Positions 1-7,759 of a stretch of DNA of 64,000 nt are shown here, piece after piece. Each line of letters begins with the position of its first letter. Position 1 is the stretch's first letter. A program made the position numbers and the translations under genes. This DNA is from Atopobiaceae bacterium (GTDB lineage: Bacteria; Actinomycetota; Coriobacteriia; Coriobacteriales; Atopobiaceae). The stretch spans positions 157,020 to 221,019 of the forward strand of contig JAFWMH010000024.1 in assembly GCA_017510785.1 (NCBI GenBank), in the 5' to 3' direction. The notes under the pieces were generated by a model, which saw only the letters and a list, made by a program, of their open reading frames with translations, ran no database searches and had not been told where the DNA came from.

Positions 1-430
1 TCACATCGGGCGACGGCCCCAGGTCCTGGATGTCGCCGCGCTCCACGTACATGCCGCGCGAGTACTCCGTCCCGTCGCTCCAGCGCTCCACCGAGAAGGT
101 GTGCACGCCCGCAGCGTCCTCCCAGGTTTCGTATCGAGCAGTCTCACCGTTATCCACGTCCACGCTTCCGTAACGAATACGCACGACCTGAGTGCCCGAG
201 TCCACGCGACTGAATCCCGCTGGCGGCCTAGACCTACCCACCATAAACGACATCTCGTACTCGTCGTTGCCCGTATCGAACGAGAGCCACCATTCGGATT
301 CGTCGTTGCTGTTGCGGAGACGATACTCTTCCCACTCGTCGCCCTGCTGGCGGTCCTTATACAGGATGGATCCCAGGACGAGGTACTTCACACCTTTGAC
401 TGAGATGTCGTGTCCCACGACAAAGTTCAT
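1..430 (-). CDS. DUF4178-like protein, 3' end cut by window edge
   Basis: The frame runs from an ATG at 430 to the window edge without a stop, so about 143 residues are present and the C-terminus is missing. A GGGAGG ribosome binding site lies just upstream. The protein starts MNFVVGHDISVKGVKYLVLG and continues with a W-x-E-Y-x-L-R-N segment followed by an E-W-W-L-S-F motif and an acidic Y-E-x-W pattern. This resembles the beta-rich DUF4178 family, whose members share a V-G-D..G..Y.V.G opening and a W.EY.L..WL core. The molecular function of that family is unknown. There is no signal peptide or membrane helix, so a cytoplasmic location is likely. Family assignment is from remembered motifs only. 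Confidence 0.6.
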   Translation of the reverse strand, partial: MNFVVGHDISVKGVKYLVLGSILYKDRQQGDEWEEYRLRNSNDESEWWLSFDTGNDEYEMSFMVGRSRPPAGFSRVDSGTQVVRIRYGSVDVDNGETARYETWEDAAGVHTFSVERWSDGTEYSRGMYVERGDIQDLGPSPDV

Positions 431-721
431 CGCATCCTCCCGTATCTCTCTCGATGCATCTCATGCAACACCGCGACGCCTCGAACGCGCGGCAAATCGA
501 ATCTTTTATCTGTGGAGGATTTGCACCGGAGCACGAAAACATGTCATCGACGTTTAGCTATCATAATGCACATCCTTCATATACCATAAGACTGTGCACG
601 ACTTTGCGCAACGGGAAATTGACTCTGGCTTCCAAGTTTCTTCCCAATGCAAGCTTGCACATACGCCAACAATGAGGTCGCAGAGTAGCGCTCGGCTAAT
701 GCGGCAACAAGGGGGAACACC

Positions 722-2026
722 ATGAGAAGAACCGTTCGTCTCTTCACGCGCTCGTTCGCAGTCGCAACGATTGCCACTGTCCTCGCGGCATGCGGAGTCC
801 CATCACAAAGCACCGCACCCGAGCAAACAAATGCCTCATCCGGCACTGAGGACGCGTCGGTTTCGAGCAACACATCGGCCGCAGAGATTCCCACCGGCAC
901 TGGGGCAAACGCCTCGGCTCCCGCGAATCAGGCCGCTAGCGTCCCCGTCGCAACGTTCGACGGCGCCAAGTACATCGCAAGCTCACCAAAAACAGAGGCT
1001 TCCGACGGCGTGGAAGGCGTCAGCGAACTCTGCGCCGTGCGTCCTCCCGACTCGTGGAGCACAGCACAGTCGATTTCCTGGAGTCCGTCGAGCATTGGAT
1101 ATGAGAATATCACGACCGATTGGGGCACGATTTCCTATCGCTTTGAGTACATAAACGAGACGGGCAGCGAAGTTGCCAACACCGAGCTTTCGCGTACGAC
1201 CGAAACAGGTTATTTCGGAGAAGGCCTCGCAACCGAACACACGCAGATTGGCGACCACAACGTCGCGTACGCACTCAGTAACACGGACGAGGAACAAATC
1301 GCCTTTGGCATTATCGACCTCGAATCGAAGGCTGGCAGCAACGAGGATTCCGACCAATCGAATCGTTACGTCACGCTCAACGCTTGGGAATCGCGCGGCG
1401 AGAACTGCGCATTTACGACGTTCATTAACTGCGAGGTAAACACGGATGCTGCCAACGACCTCTCGGGCGAGCAGCTGCTAGCCGATGCGTATGCGCCGCT
1501 GGAGTTTATCGCCGCGAACGTGGCGGGCAACGCGAAAAACGCCGAGGCCACCACGGACGCCGCGCCCTATTATGCCGACGTCACTCTTACGTCTGCCGAC
1601 GATGCCCATAGTGTGGTCGTTCACCGAAACGGCGCCGACCTCACAAGCTATGGCAGGCACAATGCCCTCCTCATGACGGAGTCCGGAGGCCTCACGCTCG
1701 ACTTTGCGCCAGAAGGTGGCCTAAACAACATGCCCGACGCGACGGCATCCACCTCAAACTATAGGTCGGAACACGGCTACACCGCCGTGGACGTGTCCGA
1801 CATCGAGGAGCACGAAGTGGACGGGCGCACCTACCACGCCCGCGTCCTTACCGCATTCATTGAGACCGGCAATGCGGAGCAAGGCAATGCGGAGCAGGAG
1901 CCAATGCGAGAACTACGCGCCTGGTGCGACATCGACGGCAACGCACTCTATATAAAGGCCATCATGCGCGCCGACGAAGATGCATCCGCCTCGCTCAATC
2001 GCCTACTGTCCGGACGCATCGGTTGA
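722..2026 (+). CDS. secreted lipoprotein of unknown function
   Basis: A 434-residue protein with a classic lipoprotein signal: basic start MRRTVRLFTR, a hydrophobic stretch, and a lipobox V-L-A-A-C with the modified cysteine at residue 24. The next 70 residues are rich in Ser, Thr, Ala and Asn and look like a flexible tether on the outer face of the membrane. The remainder is soluble, acidic and mixed alpha/beta, with no repeat or catalytic motif that I recognise. A strong AAGGGGG site precedes the ATG. The 291-base region upstream (431-721) separates it from the divergent DUF4178 gene and shows no other gene. The GNAEQ pair near residues 380-390 is a small in-frame duplication. Confidence 0.75.
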   Translation: MRRTVRLFTRSFAVATIATVLAACGVPSQSTAPEQTNASSGTEDASVSSNTSAAEIPTGTGANASAPANQAASVPVATFDGAKYIASSPKTEASDGVEGVSELCAVRPPDSWSTAQSISWSPSSIGYENITTDWGTISYRFEYINETGSEVANTELSRTTETGYFGEGLATEHTQIGDHNVAYALSNTDEEQIAFGIIDLESKAGSNEDSDQSNRYVTLNAWESRGENCAFTTFINCEVNTDAANDLSGEQLLADAYAPLEFIAANVAGNAKNAEATTDAAPYYADVTLTSADDAHSVVVHRNGADLTSYGRHNALLMTESGGLTLDFAPEGGLNNMPDATASTSNYRSEHGYTAVDVSDIEEHEVDGRTYHARVLTAFIETGNAEQGNAEQEPMRELRAWCDIDGNALYIKAIMRADEDASASLNRLLSGRIG

Positions 2027-2066
2027 GTTGTTCGTACGTCTTCTCGCCAGCCACATGGCTCATGTT

Positions 2067-2197
2067 GTGTACCGAGGGGGCCGTTTAGCGAACAAAAGCC
2101 GGGCTAAGTGGCCCTCCTGGTACACGTTGGGCAATGTTGTGTACCACAGGGGCCGTTTAGCCAGCGAAACCCGGGCTAAGTGGCCCCAGTGGTACAC
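2067..2197. repeat. two tandem 72-base-spaced long palindromes
   Basis: Two copies of a long imperfect inverted repeat lie at 2067-2125 and 2139-2197, exactly 72 bases apart. Each runs GTGTACC ... GGGGCC-GTTTAGC ... GGGCTAAG-TGGCCC ... GGTACAC, so the transcript of either strand folds into a hairpin of about 25 pairs with a few mismatches. The second copy is nearly perfect. There is no T-run, which argues against a simple terminator. The pair lies between the lipoprotein stop and the gatC promoter region. It could be a REP-like dispersed element or a regulator target; copies elsewhere in the genome would decide. Confidence 0.85.
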
Positions 2198-2294
2198 ATA
2201 ACCGACGCGTGTACCCGCGCACTCGTTTTGCAAACACCACACGGCGTTTTGTCGTAGAATAGTGCGGATTGTCCGACGACGAGAGGGGAGAAAA

Positions 2295-2612
2295 ATGGCC
2301 CTCACACGAGAAGACGTGCGTGGCATCGCCGACTACGCGCGCATCGCGCTTACGGAGGAGGAGCTCGACGAGATGACCACGTATATGAACGAGGCCGTCG
2401 AGATGCTCCAACCCATCCGTGAGTACGATCTTGAAGGCGTGGAGCCCACGTTCCACCCCATTGGCGACCTTTCCAACGTAATGGCCGGCGACACGCCCAA
2501 CGCGCATGGCCGCTCGCTCGATATTGACGTAGCGCTGAGCAACGCAGGCGCCTCGCAAGGTCGTACGTTCCGCGTGCCATCCATTCTTGGCGACGAGGGA
2601 GGCGACCGATAA
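2295..2612 (+). CDS. gatC: Asp/Glu-tRNA amidotransferase subunit C
   Basis: 105 residues, the usual size for GatC, beginning MALTREDVRGIADYARIALT, which matches the family opening (helical segment wrapping GatA and stabilising the complex). The ATG at 2295 is chosen because GAGAGGGGAG lies at the right distance; an in-frame ATG at 2262 has no such site and adds 11 residues not typical of the family. A -10-like TAGAAT lies at 2255-2260. The stop overlaps the gatA start (TAATG at 2610-2614), so the operon is translationally coupled. With GatA and GatB it converts mischarged Glu-tRNA(Gln) and/or Asp-tRNA(Asn) to Gln-tRNA and Asn-tRNA. Confidence 0.93.
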   Translation: MALTREDVRGIADYARIALTEEELDEMTTYMNEAVEMLQPIREYDLEGVEPTFHPIGDLSNVMAGDTPNAHGRSLDIDVALSNAGASQGRTFRVPSILGDEGGDR

Positions 2613-4120
2613 TGGCAAACTTCGATACTTTGAGCGCCGCAGCCATCGCGGCAGGCGTTAAGGCAGGCGACTTCTCGGCAACCGAAGTGGCTCGCGCCGC
2701 ACTCGACGCCATCGAAGCACGCGATGGCGAGGTGCAGGCATTTCTTCAAACAAGCGCCGAGCTTGCTTTGGAGGCCGCAGCAGCCACTGACGCAGCGCGC
2801 GCCGCTGGCGAGGAGCTCGGCCCACTCGCCGGCGTCCCCATGGCCTACAAAGACAACATGCATCTCGTGGGCACGCGCACGACCTGCGCGAGCAAGATGC
2901 TCTATAACTACGAGTCCACGTTTACGGCAACCTGCGTGCAGCGCACGCTTGACGCGGGTGCCACGCCAGTGGGCAAAGCCAACATGGACGAGTTCGCATT
3001 CGGCTCTTCCACCGAATCAAGTGCCTTCCACCCCACTTGCAACCCCTGGGATACCACCCGCGTACCCGGTGGCTCGTCCGGCGGCAGCGCCGCGGCAGTC
3101 GCGTCCGGTGAAGTACCCCTCTCCCTCGGCTCCGACACAGGCGGTTCCATTCGTCAGCCGGCAAGCTTTTGCGGCGTTGTAGGCATGAAGCCCACCTATG
3201 GCGCCGTGAGCCGCTACGGCGTCGTGGCCTTCGGCTCGTCGCTCGACCAGGTTGGTCCATTCGGCCGTTCCGTTACCGACGTGGCACTTGCCATGAACGC
3301 CCTCGTGGCCGGCGGTCGCGATCATCTCGACTCCACCTCGCAAGAAGTGCCTGCAAACTTCCTCGATGGCCTTGAGGATTCCGTCGAGGGCATGCGCGTA
3401 GGTATTATCTCCGCCCTTATGGAGCACGAGGCCGTTACGGACGAAGTACGTAAAGGTCTTGAGGCGGCACGTGCGGCGCTTGAGGCGCAAGGCGTCGAGG
3501 TCGTGGAGGTCGAGCTGCCCAACATGACGTCGGCCATTGCCGCATACTACGTCATCGGACCGTCGGAGGCTTTTAGCAACCTTGCCCGCTTCGACGGCGT
3601 GCGTTTTGGCTACCAAGAGCCAAACTGCACCACCCTCGCCGAGCAAACCGCCCTCTCGCGCGCACACGGTTTTGGCGCAGAGGCCAAGCGACGCCAGATG
3701 CTCGGCGCGTATCTGCTCGCAGCCGGCGTATACGACAAATACTATTATCCCGCGCAGCAGGTTCGCACGCTCATTACCGACGACTACCGCAGGGCTTTCG
3801 AGTGTTGCGACGCAATTCTCTTGCCTACGTCACCCACCTCGGCATTCCACTTCGGCGAGATTAGCGATCCCACACAAATGTATGCGTCGGACCTGTTCAC
3901 CATTTCCAACAACATTGCGGGCAACGGCGGCGTTAGCGTACCTGTTGGCTTGGGCAGCACCTCTGGCATGCCCATCGCAGCACAGCTCCAAGGTCCCGCC
4001 TTCAAGGATCACACGTTGCTACGCATGGCACGCGCACTCGAGCGTAGCATCGAGGAAGCCGGCCTCGCAAAGCCTGGCACCGTTGCACCCGCATTTGCCG
4101 GGAAGGGAGGCGAGCTGTAA
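2612..4120 (+). CDS. gatA: Asp/Glu-tRNA amidotransferase subunit A
   Basis: 502 residues, close to the usual 485-500. It is the amidase-signature glutaminase that releases ammonia from glutamine for GatB. The Lys-cisSer-Ser catalytic triad is visible: K80 in A-Y-K-D-N, S155 in P-G-G-S-S-G-G-S, and nucleophile S179 in S-D-T-G-G-S. The positions are each one off the well-studied Staphylococcus aureus enzyme. It overlaps gatC upstream and gatB downstream by TAATG junctions, giving a tightly coupled three-gene operon. The protein is cytoplasmic. Nothing unusual is seen. Confidence 0.97.
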   Translation: MANFDTLSAAAIAAGVKAGDFSATEVARAALDAIEARDGEVQAFLQTSAELALEAAAATDAARAAGEELGPLAGVPMAYKDNMHLVGTRTTCASKMLYNYESTFTATCVQRTLDAGATPVGKANMDEFAFGSSTESSAFHPTCNPWDTTRVPGGSSGGSAAAVASGEVPLSLGSDTGGSIRQPASFCGVVGMKPTYGAVSRYGVVAFGSSLDQVGPFGRSVTDVALAMNALVAGGRDHLDSTSQEVPANFLDGLEDSVEGMRVGIISALMEHEAVTDEVRKGLEAARAALEAQGVEVVEVELPNMTSAIAAYYVIGPSEAFSNLARFDGVRFGYQEPNCTTLAEQTALSRAHGFGAEAKRRQMLGAYLLAAGVYDKYYYPAQQVRTLITDDYRRAFECCDAILLPTSPTSAFHFGEISDPTQMYASDLFTISNNIAGNGGVSVPVGLGSTSGMPIAAQLQGPAFKDHTLLRMARALERSIEEAGLAKPGTVAPAFAGKGGEL

Positions 4121-5628
4121 TGAAGAAGCTCCAAGAGGTCCTGCGCGACTGGGAGGCCGTGATTGGACTCGAGGTCCACACCGAGCTCACCACACTCGAA
4201 ACCAAGATGTTTTGCGACTGCAGGCTGAGCCACGACGACGAGCCCAACACGAACGTGTGCCCCGTGTGCCTCGGTATGCCGGGCGCCCTCCCTGTCCCCA
4301 ACCGCAAGGCCATAGAGTCCATCGTAATGGCTGGCCTCGCCACCAACTGCGAAATCCAGCCGCGCTCGTACTTTTATCGCAAGCACTACTTCTACCCCGA
4401 CATGTCCAAGAACTACCAAACCACGCAAGGTCCGGTCGCCTTTTGCATGTACGGGCATCTCGACCTCGAGGTTACCGGCCAAGGTGCAAAGGAGCGCCCC
4501 GACTCCACGGTGAGCAAAGCCTCCGATGGTAGCTACGTTGCTCCCATCCGCATCCTGCGCATCCACATGGAAGAGGACGCGGCCAAGATGGTTCACGTGG
4601 GTGGAACGGAGGGTCGCATTACCAGTGCGGCGGAGTCGCTCATCGACTACAACCGCTGTGGCACGCCTCTTATTGAGCTCGTTACCGAGCCCGACCTCCG
4701 CACGCCCGAGGAAGCACGCCTGTTCATGGAGAAGCTCCGCCAAACGTTCCTCACACTTGGCATCTCCGATTGCTCGCTGGAAAACGGTTCCATGCGTTGC
4801 GACGGCAACGTGAGTATTCGTCGTCGTGGCACCACTGAGTTTGGCACCAAAACGGAGATGAAGAACATCAACTCCTTCAAGTCTTTGCACAACGCGCTCG
4901 AGTACGAAATCTGCCGCCAGGCAGAGGTACTCGAGGAGGGCGGCATCGTGTATCAGGAAACACGTCACTGGGAACCGAGCAAGCGTCGCACCGTCGTGAT
5001 GCGCGTAAAGGAAACGGCTGACGACTATCGCATGTACCCCGACCCCGACCTCGCACCGTTCGACCTTTCGGACGAGTTCGTCGAGCGTTGCCGTGCGCGC
5101 GTGCCCGAGCTGCCCGACGCCAAGCGCGACCGCTACATCAACGACTTCGGACTCAAGCGCGCCGACGCCGCGCAAATCGCCGGTGATCCTGCCACCGCAA
5201 CGTTCTTCGAGCAAGCTGTTGCGACTGTTAAAGACAAGGTCGTGCCGACGGTAGCCAATGTGGTGGTTAATCTCGTGCCCGCAACCAAGGCAGTAACCTC
5301 CGCGCAAGTTGCGAGCCTCTCGTCACTGCTCGCCGCAGACGCCATCACCTTCGCGCAAGCACGCGAGGTCCTTGAGGTCATAGACGGAACCACAATGGAT
5401 CCCGAGAAGATCGTGGACGAACGCGGCATGCGCCAAAGCACCGATACCGACGCGCTTTCCGCAACCGTGGAAGAGGTCCTCGCACGCTGCACCGACCAAG
5501 TGCGTCAATACAAAGAGGGCAACAAGAAGGTCGTAGGCTTCCTCGTGGGCCAATGCATGAAGGCCTCGCGCGGCACGGGCAACCCGAAGCTCTTTAACCA
5601 ACTGCTCCGCGAGCGACTTGAGGCATAA
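4120..5628 (+). CDS. gatB: Asp/Glu-tRNA amidotransferase subunit B
   Basis: 502 residues. GatB binds the mischarged tRNA, activates the Glu or Asp side chain with ATP and transfers ammonia from GatA. The N-terminus carries the family signature V-I-G-L-E-V-H-T-E-L and the cysteine pairs F-C-D-C and C-P-V-C that form the zinc site found in many GatB proteins. The C-terminal third (about 350-500) is the helical tail with the YqeY-like tRNA-binding domain, ending K-L-F-N-Q-L-L-R-E-R-L. The start overlaps the gatA stop. It is the last gene of the operon and is followed by a strong hairpin. Confidence 0.97.
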   Translation: MKKLQEVLRDWEAVIGLEVHTELTTLETKMFCDCRLSHDDEPNTNVCPVCLGMPGALPVPNRKAIESIVMAGLATNCEIQPRSYFYRKHYFYPDMSKNYQTTQGPVAFCMYGHLDLEVTGQGAKERPDSTVSKASDGSYVAPIRILRIHMEEDAAKMVHVGGTEGRITSAAESLIDYNRCGTPLIELVTEPDLRTPEEARLFMEKLRQTFLTLGISDCSLENGSMRCDGNVSIRRRGTTEFGTKTEMKNINSFKSLHNALEYEICRQAEVLEEGGIVYQETRHWEPSKRRTVVMRVKETADDYRMYPDPDLAPFDLSDEFVERCRARVPELPDAKRDRYINDFGLKRADAAQIAGDPATATFFEQAVATVKDKVVPTVANVVVNLVPATKAVTSAQVASLSSLLAADAITFAQAREVLEVIDGTTMDPEKIVDERGMRQSTDTDALSATVEEVLARCTDQVRQYKEGNKKVVGFLVGQCMKASRGTGNPKLFNQLLRERLEA

Positions 5629-5645
5629 ACGCTGTTCATACCCCA

Positions 5646-5683
5646 CAACCGGAGGACGGGATACGCAACCCGTCCTCCGGTTG
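5646..5683 (+). terminator. hairpin after gatB, probable operon terminator
   Basis: A perfect 15-pair stem, CAACCGGAGGACGGG at 5646-5660 and its complement at 5669-5683, with an 8-base loop. It starts 17 bases after the gatB stop. The bases after the stem (GGCTTGCC) are not a U-tract, so termination may need help or the hairpin may mainly protect the mRNA end. Confidence 0.7.
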
Positions 5684-5725
5684 GGCTTGCCATCCAGTGG
5701 CCTTCAGAACAGTTCGAAACATATG

Positions 5726-5763
5726 AGGCGAGCCATCAGGCACTTCCTGACGGCTCGCCTTTA
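5726..5763. terminator. hairpin between convergent genes
   Basis: AGGCGAGCC at 5726-5734 pairs with GGCTCGCCT at 5752-5760, with an additional CAGG/CCTG pairing inside. It is followed on the plus strand by TT-TAAA. It lies 56 bases beyond the stop of the minus-strand HTH gene and 98 bases beyond gatB, so it may terminate either or both. Confidence 0.6.
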
Positions 5764-5817
5764 AACTCGCATATGTCGCCCAAAACCAGCACGGGCAAAA
5801 CCAAAACTTGGCGACTC

Positions 5818-6270
5818 TTACTCCTCGCCAATTAGGTCCACAATGGCAAGCGTTTTGCCAAGTGGTGCCAAAAGCTTGAGGAGCGTGTTGATTTGCGGCG
5901 AAATCTCGCAACCCTCTATTCGGCTAATCACAGACTGCCGAATGCCCGCCGCATCGCCAAGACGTGTTTGCGAGAAAGCTGCCTCTTTGCGTATGAGCGA
6001 AAGCTCTCGCAAAATCCGTTGCTTTTCGTCTTGGATAATATCGATCGTTTGTCCGCACTCGTAAAGATCTTCCGCCGGAAGCCTTACCCCACTCGGCCAC
6101 GTCACCAATTCCCCTCCAAAGGAAATCTGGAAATCGTCAATCTCGGCCTCGTCCACACCAAACGATAAAATATCGCATTCCCGTGCCACACCGCCATCGA
6201 ACCATACAATTAGCTTCGTGGCAGTAACGGGAACTACGGCTATAATCCTGTTGCTTGTCTCCACACTCAA
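5818..6270 (-). CDS. DUF2442-HTH (XRE family) regulator
   Basis: 150 residues from a TTG at 6270 (GAAGGGA site just upstream; a GTG at 6264 is the alternative). Residues about 1-75 match the DUF2442 pattern: I-x-x-V-x-P...L-x-V-W-F-D-G-G, then a V-T-W-P-S-G and L-x-E-D-L-Y-E-C-G ending. Residues about 85-145 are a XRE-type helix-turn-helix, with Q-T-R-L-G-D-A-A-G-I as first helix and Q-S-V-I-S-R-I-E as recognition helix. This fusion is typical of small chromosomal antitoxin-like or orphan regulators. No toxin gene is adjacent: the neighbours are a gap and a LysR gene. It probably represses its own promoter; its target is unknown. Confidence 0.8.
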   Translation of the reverse strand: MSVETSNRIIAVVPVTATKLIVWFDGGVARECDILSFGVDEAEIDDFQISFGGELVTWPSGVRLPAEDLYECGQTIDIIQDEKQRILRELSLIRKEAAFSQTRLGDAAGIRQSVISRIEGCEISPQINTLLKLLAPLGKTLAIVDLIGEE

Positions 6271-6303
6271 GGTCCCTTCGACTCACCTCTCGCGCTGTCC
6301 CTT

Positions 6304-6340
6304 TGGGTAGATTATAGAATGATTCGCTTTATTGTGCACT
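6304..6340 (-). promoter_or_regulatory. probable promoter of the DUF2442-HTH gene
   Basis: Reading the minus strand there is a perfect TATAAT (6316 down to 6311) in a TTCTATAATCT context, about 40 bases before the start codon. The -35 region, GTGCAC at 17 bases spacing, is poor, so the promoter may be weak or activated. Confidence 0.5.
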
Positions 6341-6513
6341 ATATTTGTGACACGAACAAAAATATGTAACGAAATAGTTGTTAAAAGTAATACTACGCTC
6401 TTAAAATATCACTCTATAGTTATTCCACCTACAACAACAAAAGGCGTTTCGCGCAAACGGTTGCATGTTTTTCCCGTTTCAGCATTATTTGTGTACCACT
6501 TTAATACGTTATT

Positions 6514-7452
6514 TTATGCACGTTGCCCCAAATAGGCTGTAGGACCTACGTTTTCGCGCACGATTTCCGATAAGCGCTCGATGTACCTTGTGAGCAACTT
6601 ACCTGGCTTTCGCTCGCGATGCATAACGTAGCCCACGCGCATGCGCTCTTCGGTTTCGAGCGGTATGGCCACGATGCTGCCAAGCTGCATCTCGTTGGAG
6701 AGAACACCGGAGGAGAGCAGGTAACCATCACCATGCGAAAGCAGCGTCGTCATCGTTCCACGATCGCTCACACGAATGAATCGGCGATGCGGCAGGTATG
6801 AGAGCGGCTCCTCCGAATAATAAAAGGAGTTCTCCATCCCCTGCTCGAAGGTAAGGCACGGCCACTGCTCAAGCTCTTCGGGATGAACGGACGGGCGCCC
6901 TGCCAGTGGATGGTGTTGTCCCACAAATACGTGAATGCTTGCGTCGAAGAGCGGCGTAAACACCAAATCGGCATCGCGCATGGCCTTTTGCAGCACGAGT
7001 CGGTTAAAGTCGTCCACGTAGAGAATACCCAGTTCACTTCGAAAGCTGCCCACGTCCTCAATAATCTGCCCGGTAGACGTTTCGCGCATAATGAACTCGT
7101 AGTCCTCAGAATCGCACTGCTCGATTACGTCCATGAACGCCTGCACCGAGAAGGCGTAGTGCTGTGCGCTTATCGCCAAACGCGTTCGCCCCGCATCGCC
7201 CTTTGCATAGCGACTTTCGAGTACGTCGGCTTGCTCGACCACCTGACGCGCATATCCCAAGAGCTCAGTGCCTTCGCTCGTGAGCGTAACACCGCGATTG
7301 GAACGTTTGAATATGGTGACGCCCAGTTCGCGCTCAAGATCGCGAATGGCAGTGGAAAGGTTCGACTGACTCGCATACAAATTGTAGGCGGCTGCATTCA
7401 TCGATCCGTATTCGGCGATGGCGATAAGATACCTAAGCTGCTGAAGCGTCAT
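6514..7452 (-). CDS. LysR-family transcriptional regulator
   Basis: 312 residues from the ATG at 7452, chosen because AAAGGGG lies just upstream and the LysR opening M-T-L-Q-Q-L-R-Y-L begins exactly there; the frame stays open 65 codons further up but that part is not LysR-like. Residues 1-60 are the winged helix-turn-helix (A-S-Q-S-N-L-S-T-A-I-R-D-L-E is the recognition region). Residues about 90-300 form the periplasmic-binding-like co-inducer domain. It is divergent from dapA, and LysR proteins often control the divergent gene, but dapA already has a lysine riboswitch, so its target is open. Its ligand cannot be read from the sequence. Confidence 0.92.
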   Translation of the reverse strand: MTLQQLRYLIAIAEYGSMNAAAYNLYASQSNLSTAIRDLERELGVTIFKRSNRGVTLTSEGTELLGYARQVVEQADVLESRYAKGDAGRTRLAISAQHYAFSVQAFMDVIEQCDSEDYEFIMRETSTGQIIEDVGSFRSELGILYVDDFNRLVLQKAMRDADLVFTPLFDASIHVFVGQHHPLAGRPSVHPEELEQWPCLTFEQGMENSFYYSEEPLSYLPHRRFIRVSDRGTMTTLLSHGDGYLLSSGVLSNEMQLGSIVAIPLETEERMRVGYVMHRERKPGKLLTRYIERLSEIVRENVGPTAYLGQRA

Positions 7453-7485
7453 GGCATGCCCCTTTCGAAGATACAATGGCCTATC

Positions 7486-7514
7486 TTGCCAACAGAGCGC
7501 ACTCATGCTACATT
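7486..7514 (+). promoter_or_regulatory. dapA promoter
   Basis: TTGCCA at 7486-7491 and TACATT at 7509-7514 are separated by exactly 17 bases. The predicted transcription start, about 7521, falls right at the first strand of the lysine riboswitch P1 stem, which supports both calls. It lies in the 34-70 base zone upstream of the divergent LysR gene, so that regulator could also act here. Confidence 0.75.
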
Positions 7515-7520
7515 TTATCC

Positions 7521-7696
7521 CACAGATAGAGGTGCGATGTGCGAAGATTCTCGAGCGAGCCGGCAGGCGCAGAACTCGGGCGGAGGCGCCATTGCCGAAC
7601 TGTTGCGTGCGGCGGTGCGGAGCAGTGGGCCGGTGGGAAATACCCACAGGACTGTCTGCAGTTTGTGATTACACATGCAGGGGAGCTATCTTGTTG
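7521..7696 (+). promoter_or_regulatory. lysine riboswitch (L-box) controlling dapA-dapB
   Basis: The 5' leader of dapA carries the L-box signatures: ACAGATAGAGGTGCGA at the 5' side (7522-7537), an internal GCCGAA, an A-G-G-A-C-T-G-T-C box, and the closing strand GGGGAGCTATCTTGTT. The ends pair as P1 (GATAG with CTATC). These match the conserved 5' and 3' segments of the Bacillus lysC leader. When lysine is bound the leader should reduce expression of the lysine/diaminopimelate genes downstream. Only 63 bases separate P1 from the dapA start. I see no strong terminator with a T-run there, only a small hairpin near 7699-7715, so control may be at translation or through a weak terminator. Confidence 0.88.
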
Positions 7697-7759
7697 GACG
7701 GCACACGTCGTGTTTTCGCCCGCAACGGCAACTCTGCGCAAACGAGCAAGGAGAGCAGC

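Noticed and set aside
577..900. minus-strand frame overlapping the start of the lipoprotein gene
   Set aside because: It is antisense to the lipoprotein signal region, has no ribosome site and no domain.
2067..2197. rho-independent terminators after the lipoprotein gene
   Set aside because: Hairpins are long enough but have no T-run on either strand and come as a tandem pair.
6332..6535. 67-codon plus-strand frame in the AT-rich patch
   Set aside because: No ribosome site, no recognisable motif, and it overlaps the end of the LysR gene and the promoter of the HTH gene.
7451..7759. N-terminal extension of DapA
   Set aside because: The region is the promoter and lysine riboswitch, and the family start coincides with the ATG at 7760.
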